Part shown: piece after piece, positions 6,686 to 14,490 of the stretch
How positions within the stretch are numbered: the first letter of the stretch is position 1
How the letters are laid out: each line of letters begins with the position of its first letter
Notes under the pieces: generated by a model
What the model saw: the letters and a program-made list of their open reading frames with translations, nothing else
Database searches by the model: none
Told to the model about the DNA's origin: nothing
Program-made: the position numbers and the translations under genes
From: a virus
DNA length: 25,272 nt
Strand: one strand, 5' to 3'
Virus record (IMG/VR): IMGVR_UViG_3300020445_000066
Location: 1-25,272 of that record

Positions 6686-8400
6686 GCGTCGTCTTGGATT
6701 TTAAGGGTGGAAAAGTCAGACTGCTTATCAAATGAGATAATCCGTTCGAATTTATCCAATAGTATATCACCTTTGTGTGATATGACAAATAGATTAGTAT
6801 TAAGACCCAATCCCCTTAGTATCTTAAGTAGTTCATCAGTACTACCTTGGTCTAGGGAGGAATCAAATACCTCATCAAGGATTAGTAAATTTGTACTAAC
6901 ACTGTTTTTCATCTTGGCGATTTCTCTCCAAGTAAAGAGCAATGCTAGGTCAATTTTCTGCTTCTCACCCTCTGAAAACGATGCATATGAGAAGGAATCC
7001 CTGTACCTAGACAGTATATTCTCATTAAAGTTCTCGTCAAGGGTGAAATTGACGTAGAAGTCCATGCTTTGCAGATATTTATTGATCTTATTGTTTATAA
7101 CAGGTACAAACTTAGAAACTATCTTCGACTTGATACCATCATCTCTTAGCAATCCAGACACTACCTTAAGGTTGTCTGCCTGTTTGTTCACGTTGGAACA
7201 AAACTTCTCCTTCTCCTCCAATTTCCACTCAAAATGCACTAATTCCTGCTTTTCTGCCTCTAAATTGGTTGCTTCACTCCCTACTTCGGTCATCAACCTA
7301 GTATTCTCCTTTAGAATACGCATCTCTTCCTTGGTTAAAGACTGGATTGCATACCTATGGGAGTTAATAACAGCAGCTTTTGCCCTGAGATCCTCCACCT
7401 CAGTACTCATGCTAGTAATATGCTCTGTGATCTGTGAATGAGCAATGTTTAACTCATCCACCTTCTGTTTGAGGGAGGTAACTTTACTTTCCTTTAGTTC
7501 AGCACCTATATTTTGAGTACATACTGGACATGTATCGTTTTTCTGGAAGAAATCTACATCTTTATTAGATGCTTTCTTCTTCACGTTGAGTTTGGTCTTC
7601 ATGACCTTTAACTGTTCGTGTTTCTGTACTGCCTTATCAAGTTCTAAAACCTGTGGAGTGATCTTATCTATCTCCTTTTCCTTATCTTTGATCTCTTTCT
7701 TGATCTCTTCTACTCTCTTCTCATTATCATCAAACTTTTTCATCATAGTACCAGTAGTTCTCTGGTCTACCTGCTCTAGGTTCTCTATATTTTTTCTCTG
7801 CATCTCAACCTTCTGTTGAGCAATCTCTAATTCATACTCACATTGATTCTTTTCGTCTCTTATATCCTTTATCCTCTCCTTAAGGAGACCATTCATGAAT
7901 GAGAAGATCTGGATGTCCAATATATCTTCGATAACTTCTCGCCTGTTAGGTGCGGTAAGTTGCATGAAGGGGACAAATGTGGATGAACCAAGTATGACGA
8001 CTTGGGTAAAACTCTTGTAGTTAAGTTTGAGGACTGATTGCTCCAAGTATTTCTGTGTATCCTTGACTGCAGCGTCTTGATCAAGGAGTTCATCGTTTCT
8101 AAAAATCTGAAATACATTGGGTTTCACTCCTCTAATTACTTTGTATTTAATAGTTCCAACTACAAACTCTACCTCTACTCTTAACTCTTTTTCATTAATA
8201 CTATTAATAAGTTGTGATCTGCTGATCTTTCTAAAAGGTTTATTAAACAAAGCAAAGCACAGGGCATCCAACATAGTGGATTTACCTGCACCATTACTCC
8301 CTATAATAAGGGTACTCTGTTTTTCACCCAGTGGAATCTCTGTGAACTGCTGACCTGTGGACAAGAAGTTCTTCCATCTGATCTTCTCAAATCTAATCAT
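6682..8400 (-). CDS. 46: Recombination endonuclease subunit gp46 (SbcC/Rad50-like)
   Basis: The SMC-type ATPase subunit of the gp46/gp47 nuclease, which resects DNA ends for recombination-dependent replication and helps degrade host DNA. The protein has 572 aa (T4: 560). Order of parts: Walker A GSNGAGKS (34-41), a long coiled coil from about 170 to 280 and 300 to 410, the zinc hook CPVC (291-294) at its apex, signature FSEGEK (475-480), and Walker B LLILDE (505-510). All key residues are present. The ATG overlaps the end of the 87-residue gene by 8 bases; the stop overlaps the next small gene as ATGA. Confidence 0.96.
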   Translation of the reverse strand: MIRFEKIRWKNFLSTGQQFTEIPLGEKQSTLIIGSNGAGKSTMLDALCFALFNKPFRKISRSQLINSINEKELRVEVEFVVGTIKYKVIRGVKPNVFQIFRNDELLDQDAAVKDTQKYLEQSVLKLNYKSFTQVVILGSSTFVPFMQLTAPNRREVIEDILDIQIFSFMNGLLKERIKDIRDEKNQCEYELEIAQQKVEMQRKNIENLEQVDQRTTGTMMKKFDDNEKRVEEIKKEIKDKEKEIDKITPQVLELDKAVQKHEQLKVMKTKLNVKKKASNKDVDFFQKNDTCPVCTQNIGAELKESKVTSLKQKVDELNIAHSQITEHITSMSTEVEDLRAKAAVINSHRYAIQSLTKEEMRILKENTRLMTEVGSEATNLEAEKQELVHFEWKLEEKEKFCSNVNKQADNLKVVSGLLRDDGIKSKIVSKFVPVINNKINKYLQSMDFYVNFTLDENFNENILSRYRDSFSYASFSEGEKQKIDLALLFTWREIAKMKNSVSTNLLILDEVFDSSLDQGSTDELLKILRGLGLNTNLFVISHKGDILLDKFERIISFDKQSDFSTLKIQDDA

Positions 8401-8656
8401 GCAATGAAGGAGGGAATACTATATGATCTGGTTGGATGACCGTATAGTGGTACCCAAACTGATTGCAGTTTTCTTTGACCTGATCCTCTTCTATCTCCAT
8501 GAGACGAAGATCTCTACTGTACCCATCAGCAACCAAGTGCTGATGATAACGTTCAGCATCATCAGGGTGCTCAAAAATTTGGACTACTCTCTCTTTGAGA
8601 GTCTCATCTTTGATAGCATACACCCCTCCACTTCTTTTGTCAACTAGAACGTACAT
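8393..8656 (-). CDS. Small protein between gp47 and gp46, DUF3110-like
   Basis: An 87-residue soluble protein starting MYVLVDKRSGGVYAI. The pattern 'VVQIFEHPDDAERYHQHLVADGY' (about 24-46), then 'EIEEDQVKENCNQFGYHYTVI' and a C-terminal 'FPP' resembles, from memory, DUF3110, a family of small proteins in cyanobacteria and plastids. I could not run a profile search, so this is tentative. It is coupled on both sides: its ATG overlaps the gp47 stop by one base and its stop overlaps gp46 by 8 bases. That position suggests co-expression with the recombination nuclease rather than a photosynthetic task, but function is unknown. Confidence 0.8.
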   Translation of the reverse strand: MYVLVDKRSGGVYAIKDETLKERVVQIFEHPDDAERYHQHLVADGYSRDLRLMEIEEDQVKENCNQFGYHYTVIQPDHIVFPPSLHD

Positions 8657-9690
8657 TAAATCCTTTGTGCCTCTACATATAATGATTTAAGGATCCCAAA
8701 AATCTCATCCTTGTTATCAATTTCGCTAACACATTTCTGCAATATCGTTAATGTATCTTCTGCCTCAATAGAATCATCAACATCTTCTAAATGTAAGAAC
8801 TGATCTTCTATGATTTTTAAGTCAGCAATATTGGCATCATTGATCTGCTTTAAAGTCTTGTCAAACAAGACCCTATCTTCTTTCTTCTCAACAATTAGCT
8901 TAACATAGCTACCCTTAAGGGTGTCATATTGTATATCAGAAGTCTCATCATCCTTGTAAATGATCTTGTGAAACATTTTGTTAGGATTCTTATGAAAAGT
9001 TAGCCTCTTTGTTTTAGTATTTAGTGTATGGAACCCACGTTCCTGACCGTAATCATTCCAATAGAGTTGGTACGGGTTGCCAAGGTATCTAATGTTACCC
9101 TTGGTACTCCTCATATGGAAGTGCCCAGTGCATACCATCTCAAACTTGTCAAAAATGGCAGGATCCTGTCCGTGCTCCATGGTGTGTCCAGGAACAGCCT
9201 CAAAACCATTAAGCTCAAGATGCCCAAAACAGACGCTTGCATTACTAGCAGCGATACTTCGAAAGGATTCTTTACGGTTATCATCACATATCCAAGGAAG
9301 AAGAAGTATATCGAGACCGTCAATATTAAGTTCAGTCGGATCAGATATAACGGTGATATTATCGTACTCAGCAAGTAATAATTCTGGTGAGTTGACTCTA
9401 AGAGTATTTTTATAATAGATGTCATGGTTACCTACCATCATGTATTGCTTGACACCTCTCTCCAAGAGAGGATCAAACCACATTTCTTTAGCAGCATCTA
9501 GGGAATAGAAATTGACATACTTCCTTCTATCGAATGTGTCTCCTAGATTGATGATCGTATGGATCTTATGCTTATCAATAAAAGGAAGGACAGTATCCTG
9601 ATAAAAGGATTTGTATTTGTCTATGTAAAATTGGTTATCATTCCTGACCCCGAAATGCTGATCAGTTATCAGTAGAATTTTGGATGTCAT
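8656..9690 (-). CDS. 47: Recombination endonuclease subunit gp47 (SbcD/Mre11-like)
   Basis: The metallophosphoesterase nuclease subunit that acts with gp46. Length 344 aa (T4: 339). The calcineurin-like motifs are all present: ITDQHFG (7-13), NLGDTFDRR (about 46-54), VGNHD (about 86-90), FGHLELNG and TGHFHMR. The C-terminal third (about 245-340) is helical and charged and should contact gp46. The ATG at 9690 lies within the end of the 53-residue gene (29-base overlap). Transcription probably continues from the gp55 promoter region at about 10330. Confidence 0.96.
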   Translation of the reverse strand: MTSKILLITDQHFGVRNDNQFYIDKYKSFYQDTVLPFIDKHKIHTIINLGDTFDRRKYVNFYSLDAAKEMWFDPLLERGVKQYMMVGNHDIYYKNTLRVNSPELLLAEYDNITVISDPTELNIDGLDILLLPWICDDNRKESFRSIAASNASVCFGHLELNGFEAVPGHTMEHGQDPAIFDKFEMVCTGHFHMRSTKGNIRYLGNPYQLYWNDYGQERGFHTLNTKTKRLTFHKNPNKMFHKIIYKDDETSDIQYDTLKGSYVKLIVEKKEDRVLFDKTLKQINDANIADLKIIEDQFLHLEDVDDSIEAEDTLTILQKCVSEIDNKDEIFGILKSLYVEAQRI

Positions 9691-9823
9691 ACTCTATAGT
9701 AACCTTCCGACTTATTCTACCTTGAGAATTGGATGTAGTCAAGTGCTCTATTTTAATGTCGTCTTTCATTGCTGAGATCTCCTGCAACAATTGCCTTAAG
9801 CGTTCCTCTGTTCTGCTACCCAT
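9662..9823 (-). CDS. Small protein between gp55 and gp47 (53 aa)
   Basis: An open frame of 53 codons, MGSRTEERLRQLLQEIS at the N-terminus and ending DIQNSTDN. The first 25 residues form an amphipathic, charged helix. Its ATG overlaps the gp55 stop by 8 bases (ATGGGTAG) and its 3' end overlaps gp47 by 29 bases. Without it there would be an odd 125-base gap in an otherwise gapless operon. Soluble, no cysteines; function unknown. Confidence 0.65.
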   Translation of the reverse strand: MGSRTEERLRQLLQEISAMKDDIKIEHLTTSNSQGRISRKVTIEYDIQNSTDN

Positions 9824-10307
9824 AACGTTGATTAGTCTCCACTCTTGATTTTATGTAGTTCATGTCTGAACTGTTTTCGTTTCCATCTGTGTGGAACACT
9901 TCTTCATATCCCTTACGCTCTAGGATTTTCTCTCTTATACTCTGCTGTCTCTTCTCCTTAGCAATTCTCCTCAGGTATGCATAGTAAACGATCTGAGTGA
10001 AGTAAGCAAAGGGGTTCTTGGATTTCTCTGGATCAAAGTTATGGATATACTGTATACAATTCTCTATACCATCTCCAATCATATCCTCTCTATACATATA
10101 GTTTATAAAATTTGGTCTATATGATAGATGTGTTGCAATCTTTAGGAAGCATTCACCAATGTAGTTAGAGACACGAGGTTTTGGATCACCTGCTTCTGCA
10201 GCAGCAGCAATCTTTTCACGATAAACAATTAGTTCTGCTAAGAACTTCTTATTGTCTACATAGTGTTCTTTCTTTTTAGTTGACTTCCGTGCCATAGTAT
10301 ACGCCAT
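9816..10307 (-). CDS. 55: Late-transcription sigma factor gp55
   Basis: The T4-type sigma-family protein that directs host RNA polymerase to late promoters of the TATAAATA kind. Length 163 aa (T4: 185). The core 'LIVYREKIAAAAEAGDPKPRVSNYIGECFLKIATHLSYRPNF' and 'DGIENCIQYIHNFDPEKSKNPFAYFTQIVYYAYLRRI' show the sigma region 2 pattern, the latter being region 2.3/2.4-like. The first 15 residues are basic (KSTKKK). The C-terminus (KSRVETNQRYG) shows no obvious hydrophobic clamp-binding tail of the kind known for T4 gp55. An ATG four codons downstream (10295) is an alternative start. A sigma70-type promoter lies just upstream. Confidence 0.93.
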   Translation of the reverse strand: MAYTMARKSTKKKEHYVDNKKFLAELIVYREKIAAAAEAGDPKPRVSNYIGECFLKIATHLSYRPNFINYMYREDMIGDGIENCIQYIHNFDPEKSKNPFAYFTQIVYYAYLRRIAKEKRQQSIREKILERKGYEEVFHTDGNENSSDMNYIKSRVETNQRYG

Positions 10308-10329
10308 ACATTAACTCACGGTTAGCATA

Positions 10330-10358
10330 ATTATAGTTCATGGTGCCTGAATTGTAAA
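10330..10358 (-). promoter_or_regulatory. Sigma70-type promoter of gp55
   Basis: Minus-strand TTTACA (10353-10358), a 17-base spacer and a perfect TATAAT (10330-10335). The predicted start lies about 15 bases before the gp55 ATG. This is the best host-type promoter in the window and would let the late sigma factor be made before late transcription starts. Confidence 0.75.
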
Positions 10359-10372
10359 GGGGGCTTGACAAG

Positions 10373-10409
10373 ACCCTTAACAACCGATAGACTCAACACT
10401 GTCAAGGGT
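10373..10409 (-). repeat. Inverted repeat at the end of the Sm-like gene
   Basis: Ten-base arms ACCCTTAACA (10373-10382) and TGTCAAGGGT (10400-10409), pairing over all ten positions in RNA with one G-U pair, around a 17-base loop. The stop codon of the upstream gene (10402-10404) is in one arm. No T tract follows, so it is at best a weak terminator or an RNA-stabilising hairpin just before the gp55 promoter. Confidence 0.45.
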
Positions 10410-10863
10410 TGGAGGGGTCCTTAGGTTCTTTTTTATACATATGCTCTAAGAACAAGCGTGCGTCCTCAACTTTAGATATTAAACCCATGTGAGGACTCAA
10501 TGGAACTTCACCTTTCTCTGACTCTTCTTCGTGTAATATTTCTTTCTTAACCCATCTCTTGTACATTCTTATAGCATCCTTACTCATAGGAGCGATGCTA
10601 ATAACAGACCGTTCTTCTATTACAAAGAATTCTTCGTCTGAAAAATTTACCCATTTAATAAAACCGACTGCGATCTTTTGATCAGTATGATCTTTACCTT
10701 CCATCTCTACGATCTTTGTCTTAGCAGGATGTTGTATGAATAAGAGATCACCTTGTGATTCATCAGGATCTTTAGTCAACAATACCTCACCAAGGATCTC
10801 TTCCCCAGTAACTAATTTAATTGTTCCGTAAAATTGTTCGTCGTGTCGAATGTAATTAATCAT
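10402..10863 (-). CDS. Conserved hypothetical protein, possible Sm-like fold (153 aa)
   Basis: A 153-residue soluble protein in the gap between UvsW and gp55. The N-terminal stretch 'FYGTIKLVTGEEILGEVLL' (11-29) resembles the first strands of Sm/LSm domains, and the following strands (40-100: LLFIQHPAKTKIVEM, FFVIEERSVISIAPM) fit a small beta-barrel; this is pattern reading only. The C-terminal 50 residues are charged and helical. The ATG at 10863 overlaps the UvsW stop by 8 bases. If Sm-like, an RNA- or nucleoprotein-binding role would fit its place among recombination and late-transcription genes. Function unknown. Confidence 0.8.
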   Translation of the reverse strand: MINYIRHDEQFYGTIKLVTGEEILGEVLLTKDPDESQGDLLFIQHPAKTKIVEMEGKDHTDQKIAVGFIKWVNFSDEEFFVIEERSVISIAPMSKDAIRMYKRWVKKEILHEEESEKGEVPLSPHMGLISKVEDARLFLEHMYKKEPKDPSNP

Positions 10864-12313
10864 TTTTTAGTTTAACTTCTTTGATCTCGTAATCAAAATT
10901 CTCTTCCTCATATATCTTTCGTCTTATGACTAAGTGACGAAGAGTATAGTTAAGTTTAGAACCTCTGCTACAGTCATCCGCTATATCGAATAATGTTGCC
11001 TGTGCTTTGTTCTCACCTTTTCGAAGAACCCTACCAATGCTCTGAAGATTCCTGACCCTCGACTTGGATGGACTCGCAAAGATTACATTGTGCAAATTTT
11101 TAATGTTAATCCCAGTAGAGAAGGTTCCATACGACGCTAGTATTATAGCATCCTTCTCCTTCTCACAGATAGAACGTGCTTCTTCACGCTCCATCGCATC
11201 TATACCACCATGTATGAAGAAAATCTTACGATTTTCACTCACCTTACTATTTAGCAATTCCCATAGAGGTTCTCCGTGCTTTTCGACGTAGTTAAAAAGA
11301 ATTAAAGTGTTACCCCGTAGGTCACACGCAAGATTTATGATCAAATTGTTTCGTTTTGGATGGGAAACAAGGTAATCTATCTCTTGGAAATAGTCATCAA
11401 AGGGTACAAACCCATGCTTACACAGTAGGACACACACCTTCAGTGGTGTTAGGTGTCCTTTTTTCATTAGGTCTATGGTTTTAGTGACCTGATCTACCTT
11501 CCCGAACAAACCTTCCAACACTAACTGATGAGTCTCCATTCCGTCAAGGGTACCTGTCAAACCCACTCGGTACTTAGCATCGTGACACTTGGTGAGAATC
11601 CCTGTCAGACTCTTCGCCTTATAAAGGTGTGCTTCATCCCCGATAATGACATCAAAACGTTTAAAGAACTTACGGGGTTCCTTATAAATGCTCTGCCAAG
11701 TACTAATAACGACTGAATGATCCACATACTTTTCTTTACCTGCTTGGATCTTATGAAGGTCATTTGTTTTCCATCCATATGTTTTAAAGTCTTTTGCTAA
11801 CTGTTCTACCAGTGACACAGTAGGTACTATAATAAGTATATTTCTATCAAAACCTAAGTGCCAACGGACTATAGCATAGATGATCAGGGATTTTCCTGAT
11901 CCTGTTGGGGATAGTAGTAGTTTGCGATGGTGCCTAAGTGCTTGATAAATTGCTCGTAACTGGTAGTCTCGTGCTTTAAAAGGTAATCCCAATGATCTAA
12001 CGTAGCCCGCAACACTCTCAGGGCTGATGATAGATTCCCAATCGTCTGGTCTTCCATAGTTACTATCTCCAATCGTAAACTCATACCCCCTCTCCTCTAA
12101 GAAGTCGGTCACATAATCAAAAAGACCCGCATATATTTCACCAGTTGCAGGTGAGTATAAGCGGATCTTACCATCCCATTTCCATTTTTGGTACTGAGGC
12201 ATGTACTTAGCACCTGGAACATCAAAAATAAAATGTTCACTCAGTTCCTTATGGACATGCGGCTCGGCAGTTACCTTAAGATAAACCTCGTTCTTCTTTT
12301 GTATAACTGTCAT
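10856..12313 (-). CDS. uvsW: ATP-dependent helicase UvsW
   Basis: The superfamily 2 helicase that unwinds R-loops and branched DNA and moves replication from origin to recombination mode; a functional analogue of RecG. Length 485 aa (T4: 503). The N-terminal 90 residues form the substrate-binding domain; motif I SPTGSGKS (135-142), motif II DEAH (226-229), motif III TGTLDG (253-258) and motif VI QSIGRVLRKG (about 428-437) are complete. A TTG one codon upstream (12316) is possible, but the ATG at 12313 shares one base with the uvsY stop (TGATG), which points to coupling. Confidence 0.95.
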   Translation of the reverse strand: MTVIQKKNEVYLKVTAEPHVHKELSEHFIFDVPGAKYMPQYQKWKWDGKIRLYSPATGEIYAGLFDYVTDFLEERGYEFTIGDSNYGRPDDWESIISPESVAGYVRSLGLPFKARDYQLRAIYQALRHHRKLLLSPTGSGKSLIIYAIVRWHLGFDRNILIIVPTVSLVEQLAKDFKTYGWKTNDLHKIQAGKEKYVDHSVVISTWQSIYKEPRKFFKRFDVIIGDEAHLYKAKSLTGILTKCHDAKYRVGLTGTLDGMETHQLVLEGLFGKVDQVTKTIDLMKKGHLTPLKVCVLLCKHGFVPFDDYFQEIDYLVSHPKRNNLIINLACDLRGNTLILFNYVEKHGEPLWELLNSKVSENRKIFFIHGGIDAMEREEARSICEKEKDAIILASYGTFSTGINIKNLHNVIFASPSKSRVRNLQSIGRVLRKGENKAQATLFDIADDCSRGSKLNYTLRHLVIRRKIYEEENFDYEIKEVKLKND

Positions 12314-12735
12314 CAATATTCTGCATACTTTTTCAGTTCGATAACGTTCTTAATTTGGAATCCTCTATTGGAGCACTGCTTAAGAATGTTCTCCAAATAA
12401 TTTATACAAGTTTCGAGGTAGTCTATTTTCTGTTTGGTACGGATGAACTCATCATCTGCCCAGATGTATGTATTGAGGTCTCCCTTTAATACTTTAAAGT
12501 TAAAAGGTTTTTCCTGATAGACAGCAGCAGGTGCTTTACCAGAATAGTATTCGAACTTCTCCTTATACATGCGTTTATTCCTTGTCTCAGCATCAGATAG
12601 GAGTAATCTGAAATGTGCCCACAAGTTAAGGTACTTCTCATGGATGACAGTTACCTTAAAATTTTCCGTGTCGAGATCGTTCTGGTCGATTTTACAATCT
12701 TCCTTCCATGCATCACGAATATCATCAAGATTCAT
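12313..12735 (-). CDS. uvsY: Recombination mediator UvsY
   Basis: Loads the UvsX recombinase on gp32-coated single-stranded DNA. Length 140 aa against 137 in T4. The beginning 'MNLDDIRDAWKEDCKID' parallels T4 'MRLEDLQEELKKDVFID', the middle 'KEKFEYYSGKA' parallels 'KARLDYYSGRG', and the end 'NRGFQIKNVIELKKY' parallels 'SRGFAIKHIQDMRAF'. The ATG overlaps the gp3 stop as ATGA; the stop overlaps uvsW. UvsX itself is not in this window. Confidence 0.92.
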   Translation of the reverse strand: MNLDDIRDAWKEDCKIDQNDLDTENFKVTVIHEKYLNLWAHFRLLLSDAETRNKRMYKEKFEYYSGKAPAAVYQEKPFNFKVLKGDLNTYIWADDEFIRTKQKIDYLETCINYLENILKQCSNRGFQIKNVIELKKYAEY

Positions 12736-13304
12736 GCTAAATTAGTCTTTCTCTTACCTAGTGTGTCCTGTATGTCGTATATGTCATAGCGAAAACTCAC
12801 TTGAGCTACAGCATACTCTGTACCATCTATTGTAGCATTAAACTCTAGTGCTGACAAGGAGATAGGGAACATTTCTGAGAAGGTAACAAAGAAATTTGTC
12901 TGAAAATTGCTGTTTAATACTGCTAATGATCCATCAGAACGTATATTAGTCTGCAGTTTACCAGTAGGAAGTTTTTCTTCTGAATCATCCTCTAAGAATA
13001 CTCTCTCTGCTATACTCCGACCAGTTGCCATACCCCTCATCCAGTTATGTAAGATCAAATAGTTTTCTAGATCTTCATCTACAAGAAATTGTAAGTTAAG
13101 GGGATCATAATTAAGTCCATGACCATCCCAACCAAGAGTACGACCCATACCAGTGGGTTGTTCTACCTGATTTATGCTGATAGCAGGTATGTTTGCATTC
13201 TGAGCAAAGTATGTCACCTTAGGAAAGTCTGATAATACAAACTTAAAACCTATAGGAGACAAGAAATTCCTGTTCTCTATCTGACCTTGCCAACTATCTG
13301 CCAT
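12732..13304 (-). CDS. 3: Tail completion and sheath stabiliser gp3 (likely)
   Basis: A 190-residue protein starting MADSWQGQIENRNFLSPIGFKF. Its place directly before uvsY-uvsW and after the capsid block is that of gene 3 in marine T4-like phages, and the length fits (T4 gp3: 176). The sequence 'YFAQNANIPAISINQVEQPT' and the C-terminal 'EYAVAQVSFRYDIYDI' have the character of tail-tube-related beta proteins, which suits a protein that caps the tube and stabilises the sheath. Another tube-like structural protein such as gp54 cannot be excluded from sequence reading alone. Its ATG overlaps the stop of the 92-residue gene by one base. Confidence 0.75.
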   Translation of the reverse strand: MADSWQGQIENRNFLSPIGFKFVLSDFPKVTYFAQNANIPAISINQVEQPTGMGRTLGWDGHGLNYDPLNLQFLVDEDLENYLILHNWMRGMATGRSIAERVFLEDDSEEKLPTGKLQTNIRSDGSLAVLNSNFQTNFFVTFSEMFPISLSALEFNATIDGTEYAVAQVSFRYDIYDIQDTLGKRKTNLA

Positions 13305-13582
13305 TACTCTGTGTCTTTTTGACTATTTAGTTCTTCCATGATCTCGTCATGGTCTTTTGCTGCTCTTCTGAAGGCATCAAACTGTGCTTCTATAGAGGGT
13401 TCTTCCCACTGCATGATAGGAGATAGTGATTTATGTGGAGTCTTCTCTTCGAACTCCAACTGTGGTGTATCTTCCATGTACCAGACTCTACGCAACCACG
13501 CTATGAAACCTAGAGCGAAATACTTAATAGACTTATTCTCTGGGCGGTTTGCCCATCTTTCCATTTTCTCATACGGAGTCAT
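13304..13582 (-). CDS. Hypothetical soluble protein upstream of gp3 (92 aa)
   Basis: Starts MTPYEKMERWANRPENKS and ends EELNSQKDTE. I choose the ATG at 13582 because AGGGG lies seven bases upstream; an ATG at 13612 would add ten residues but has a weaker site. A short hydrophobic run (YFALGFIAWLRRVW, about residues 20-33) might touch a membrane or pack against another protein; the remainder is acidic and helical. It overlaps the 93-residue membrane protein gene by 14 bases and gp3 by one base. I do not recognise a family. Confidence 0.72.
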   Translation of the reverse strand: MTPYEKMERWANRPENKSIKYFALGFIAWLRRVWYMEDTPQLEFEEKTPHKSLSPIMQWEEPSIEAQFDAFRRAAKDHDEIMEELNSQKDTE

Positions 13583-13850
13583 GAGGAATCCCCTTTTTAC
13601 CTTTGTGTCCATGAGCGATACCTAATTCGTGCATCTTTGCATGTTCTGCGATCTCATCTCTAAGATCCTTCCCACCTGTACCAAAAGTCATGTATATTCC
13701 CCATATCAATAGGGCAACAACCAATAGTCCCATGAATACTGCGAACGCAGGTCCAGGTGCTAGATTAAAATGATGGATAAGTGGTTCTTTACACTCTGTC
13801 CAAGTACCAGGTAAATGATATACTGGTGGGCATGATAATAATAAATTCAT
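13569..13850 (-). CDS. Small membrane protein (93 aa)
   Basis: One clear transmembrane segment (about 35-57, FAVFMGLLVVALLIWGIYMTF) follows a 34-residue N-terminal region with two cysteines (7 and 20), and leads into a charged, histidine-rich tail ('HAKMHELGIAHGHKGKK'). The N-terminal MNLLLSC looks superficially like a lipobox but lacks the basic residues of a signal peptide. The ATG overlaps the preceding stop as ATGA. One of three consecutive small membrane proteins after the capsid genes. Candidate roles include lysis or envelope interaction; nothing specific can be shown. Confidence 0.75.
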   Translation of the reverse strand: MNLLLSCPPVYHLPGTWTECKEPLIHHFNLAPGPAFAVFMGLLVVALLIWGIYMTFGTGGKDLRDEIAEHAKMHELGIAHGHKGKKGIPHDSV

Positions 13851-14137
13851 CTTCGTACAATTGCGGGAACATCTCCATCCTTATCATCGTCATCATCTTC
13901 ATCCCATGGATCTTCTATCTCCATGCCATTATGAATCCGATTCTGCAATGATGCATGTAATGGATCTCTAGTGAAGTCAACTACTAACAATTCATCCCCT
14001 TGCTTTACTTCTTCTAACTCTGGATGAATTGGTGTGGGTTTTCTTATAGGTTCATTCATTGCTCCCCACCCAACGGACATTAATCTTAATGCTTGGATGA
14101 AAAGGAATGCTGAAAATACTATAAACAAAAATGCCAC
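13847..14137 (-). CDS. Small membrane protein with acidic tail (96 aa)
   Basis: Starts with GTG at 14137, supported by AAGGA five bases upstream. An N-terminal membrane segment (residues about 2-22, FLFIVFSAFLFIQALRLM) is followed by a soluble domain and a strongly acidic patch (DEDDDDDKDGD, about 79-89). The likely topology is an N-terminal anchor. A late-promoter element at 14158-14165 lies about 20 bases upstream, so it should be made late together with structural genes. Function unknown. Confidence 0.72.
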   Translation of the reverse strand: MAFLFIVFSAFLFIQALRLMSVGWGAMNEPIRKPTPIHPELEEVKQGDELLVVDFTRDPLHASLQNRIHNGMEIEDPWDEDDDDDKDGDVPAIVRR

Positions 14138-14157
14138 TTGTTTCCTTCTTTAAAAAT

Positions 14158-14165
14158 TATTTATA
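14158..14165 (-). promoter_or_regulatory. T4-type late promoter
   Basis: Perfect minus-strand TATAAATA, the consensus recognised by gp55-type sigma factors. Its second TAA is the stop codon of the 104-residue gene (14161-14163). It lies 21 bases before the GTG start of the 96-residue membrane protein. Confidence 0.75.
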
Positions 14166-14475
14166 TCCTCGGTATATATCCTTTATACTTCTCAACCTGT
14201 GGTACAACTTCTAACTTAACCTTCTCCACAATCTGATCGATGATATTAACATCAAGACCTGCGAATGGTGGAATGATACCAAGTATACGAAGTAATCCAT
14301 CTACAAATAATGCTAGACATGTGAATCCAAGGATCATACTAATGATAGTAGCATCCCTGTTGTGTTTACGCATCGACTCTTCATCTATCCTTCTTGCTTC
14401 TGCTACTGCCTCTGCGATTAATATATCGACCTCTTCTTTTGTATAGGAGATCTTTCTGATCATTTCTTCAGTCAT
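14161..14475 (-). CDS. Small membrane protein (104 aa)
   Basis: Starts MTEEMIRKISYTKEEVDIL with GGAG six bases upstream of the ATG. Residues 1-41 form a charged amphipathic helix, 42-69 a hydrophobic stretch (ISMILGFTCLALFVDGLLRILGIIPP) that could be one long or two short membrane segments, and the tail 75-104 is again helical and charged. It lies after the 54-residue gene in the late cluster. Function unknown; a holin-like role is conceivable from size but unsupported. Confidence 0.75.
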   Translation of the reverse strand: MTEEMIRKISYTKEEVDILIAEAVAEARRIDEESMRKHNRDATIISMILGFTCLALFVDGLLRILGIIPPFAGLDVNIIDQIVEKVKLEVVPQVEKYKGYIPRI

Positions 14476-14490
14476 GACTCCATTATAGCA

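Noticed and set aside
6674-7057. 127-codon open frame on the plus strand inside gp46
   Set aside because: It is antisense to a conserved, complete gp46 with all motifs, has no start context and no recognisable protein; a shadow frame.
13830-13850. Lipoprotein signal in the 93-residue membrane protein (MNLLLSC)
   Set aside because: No basic N-region and far too short a hydrophobic segment before the cysteine.
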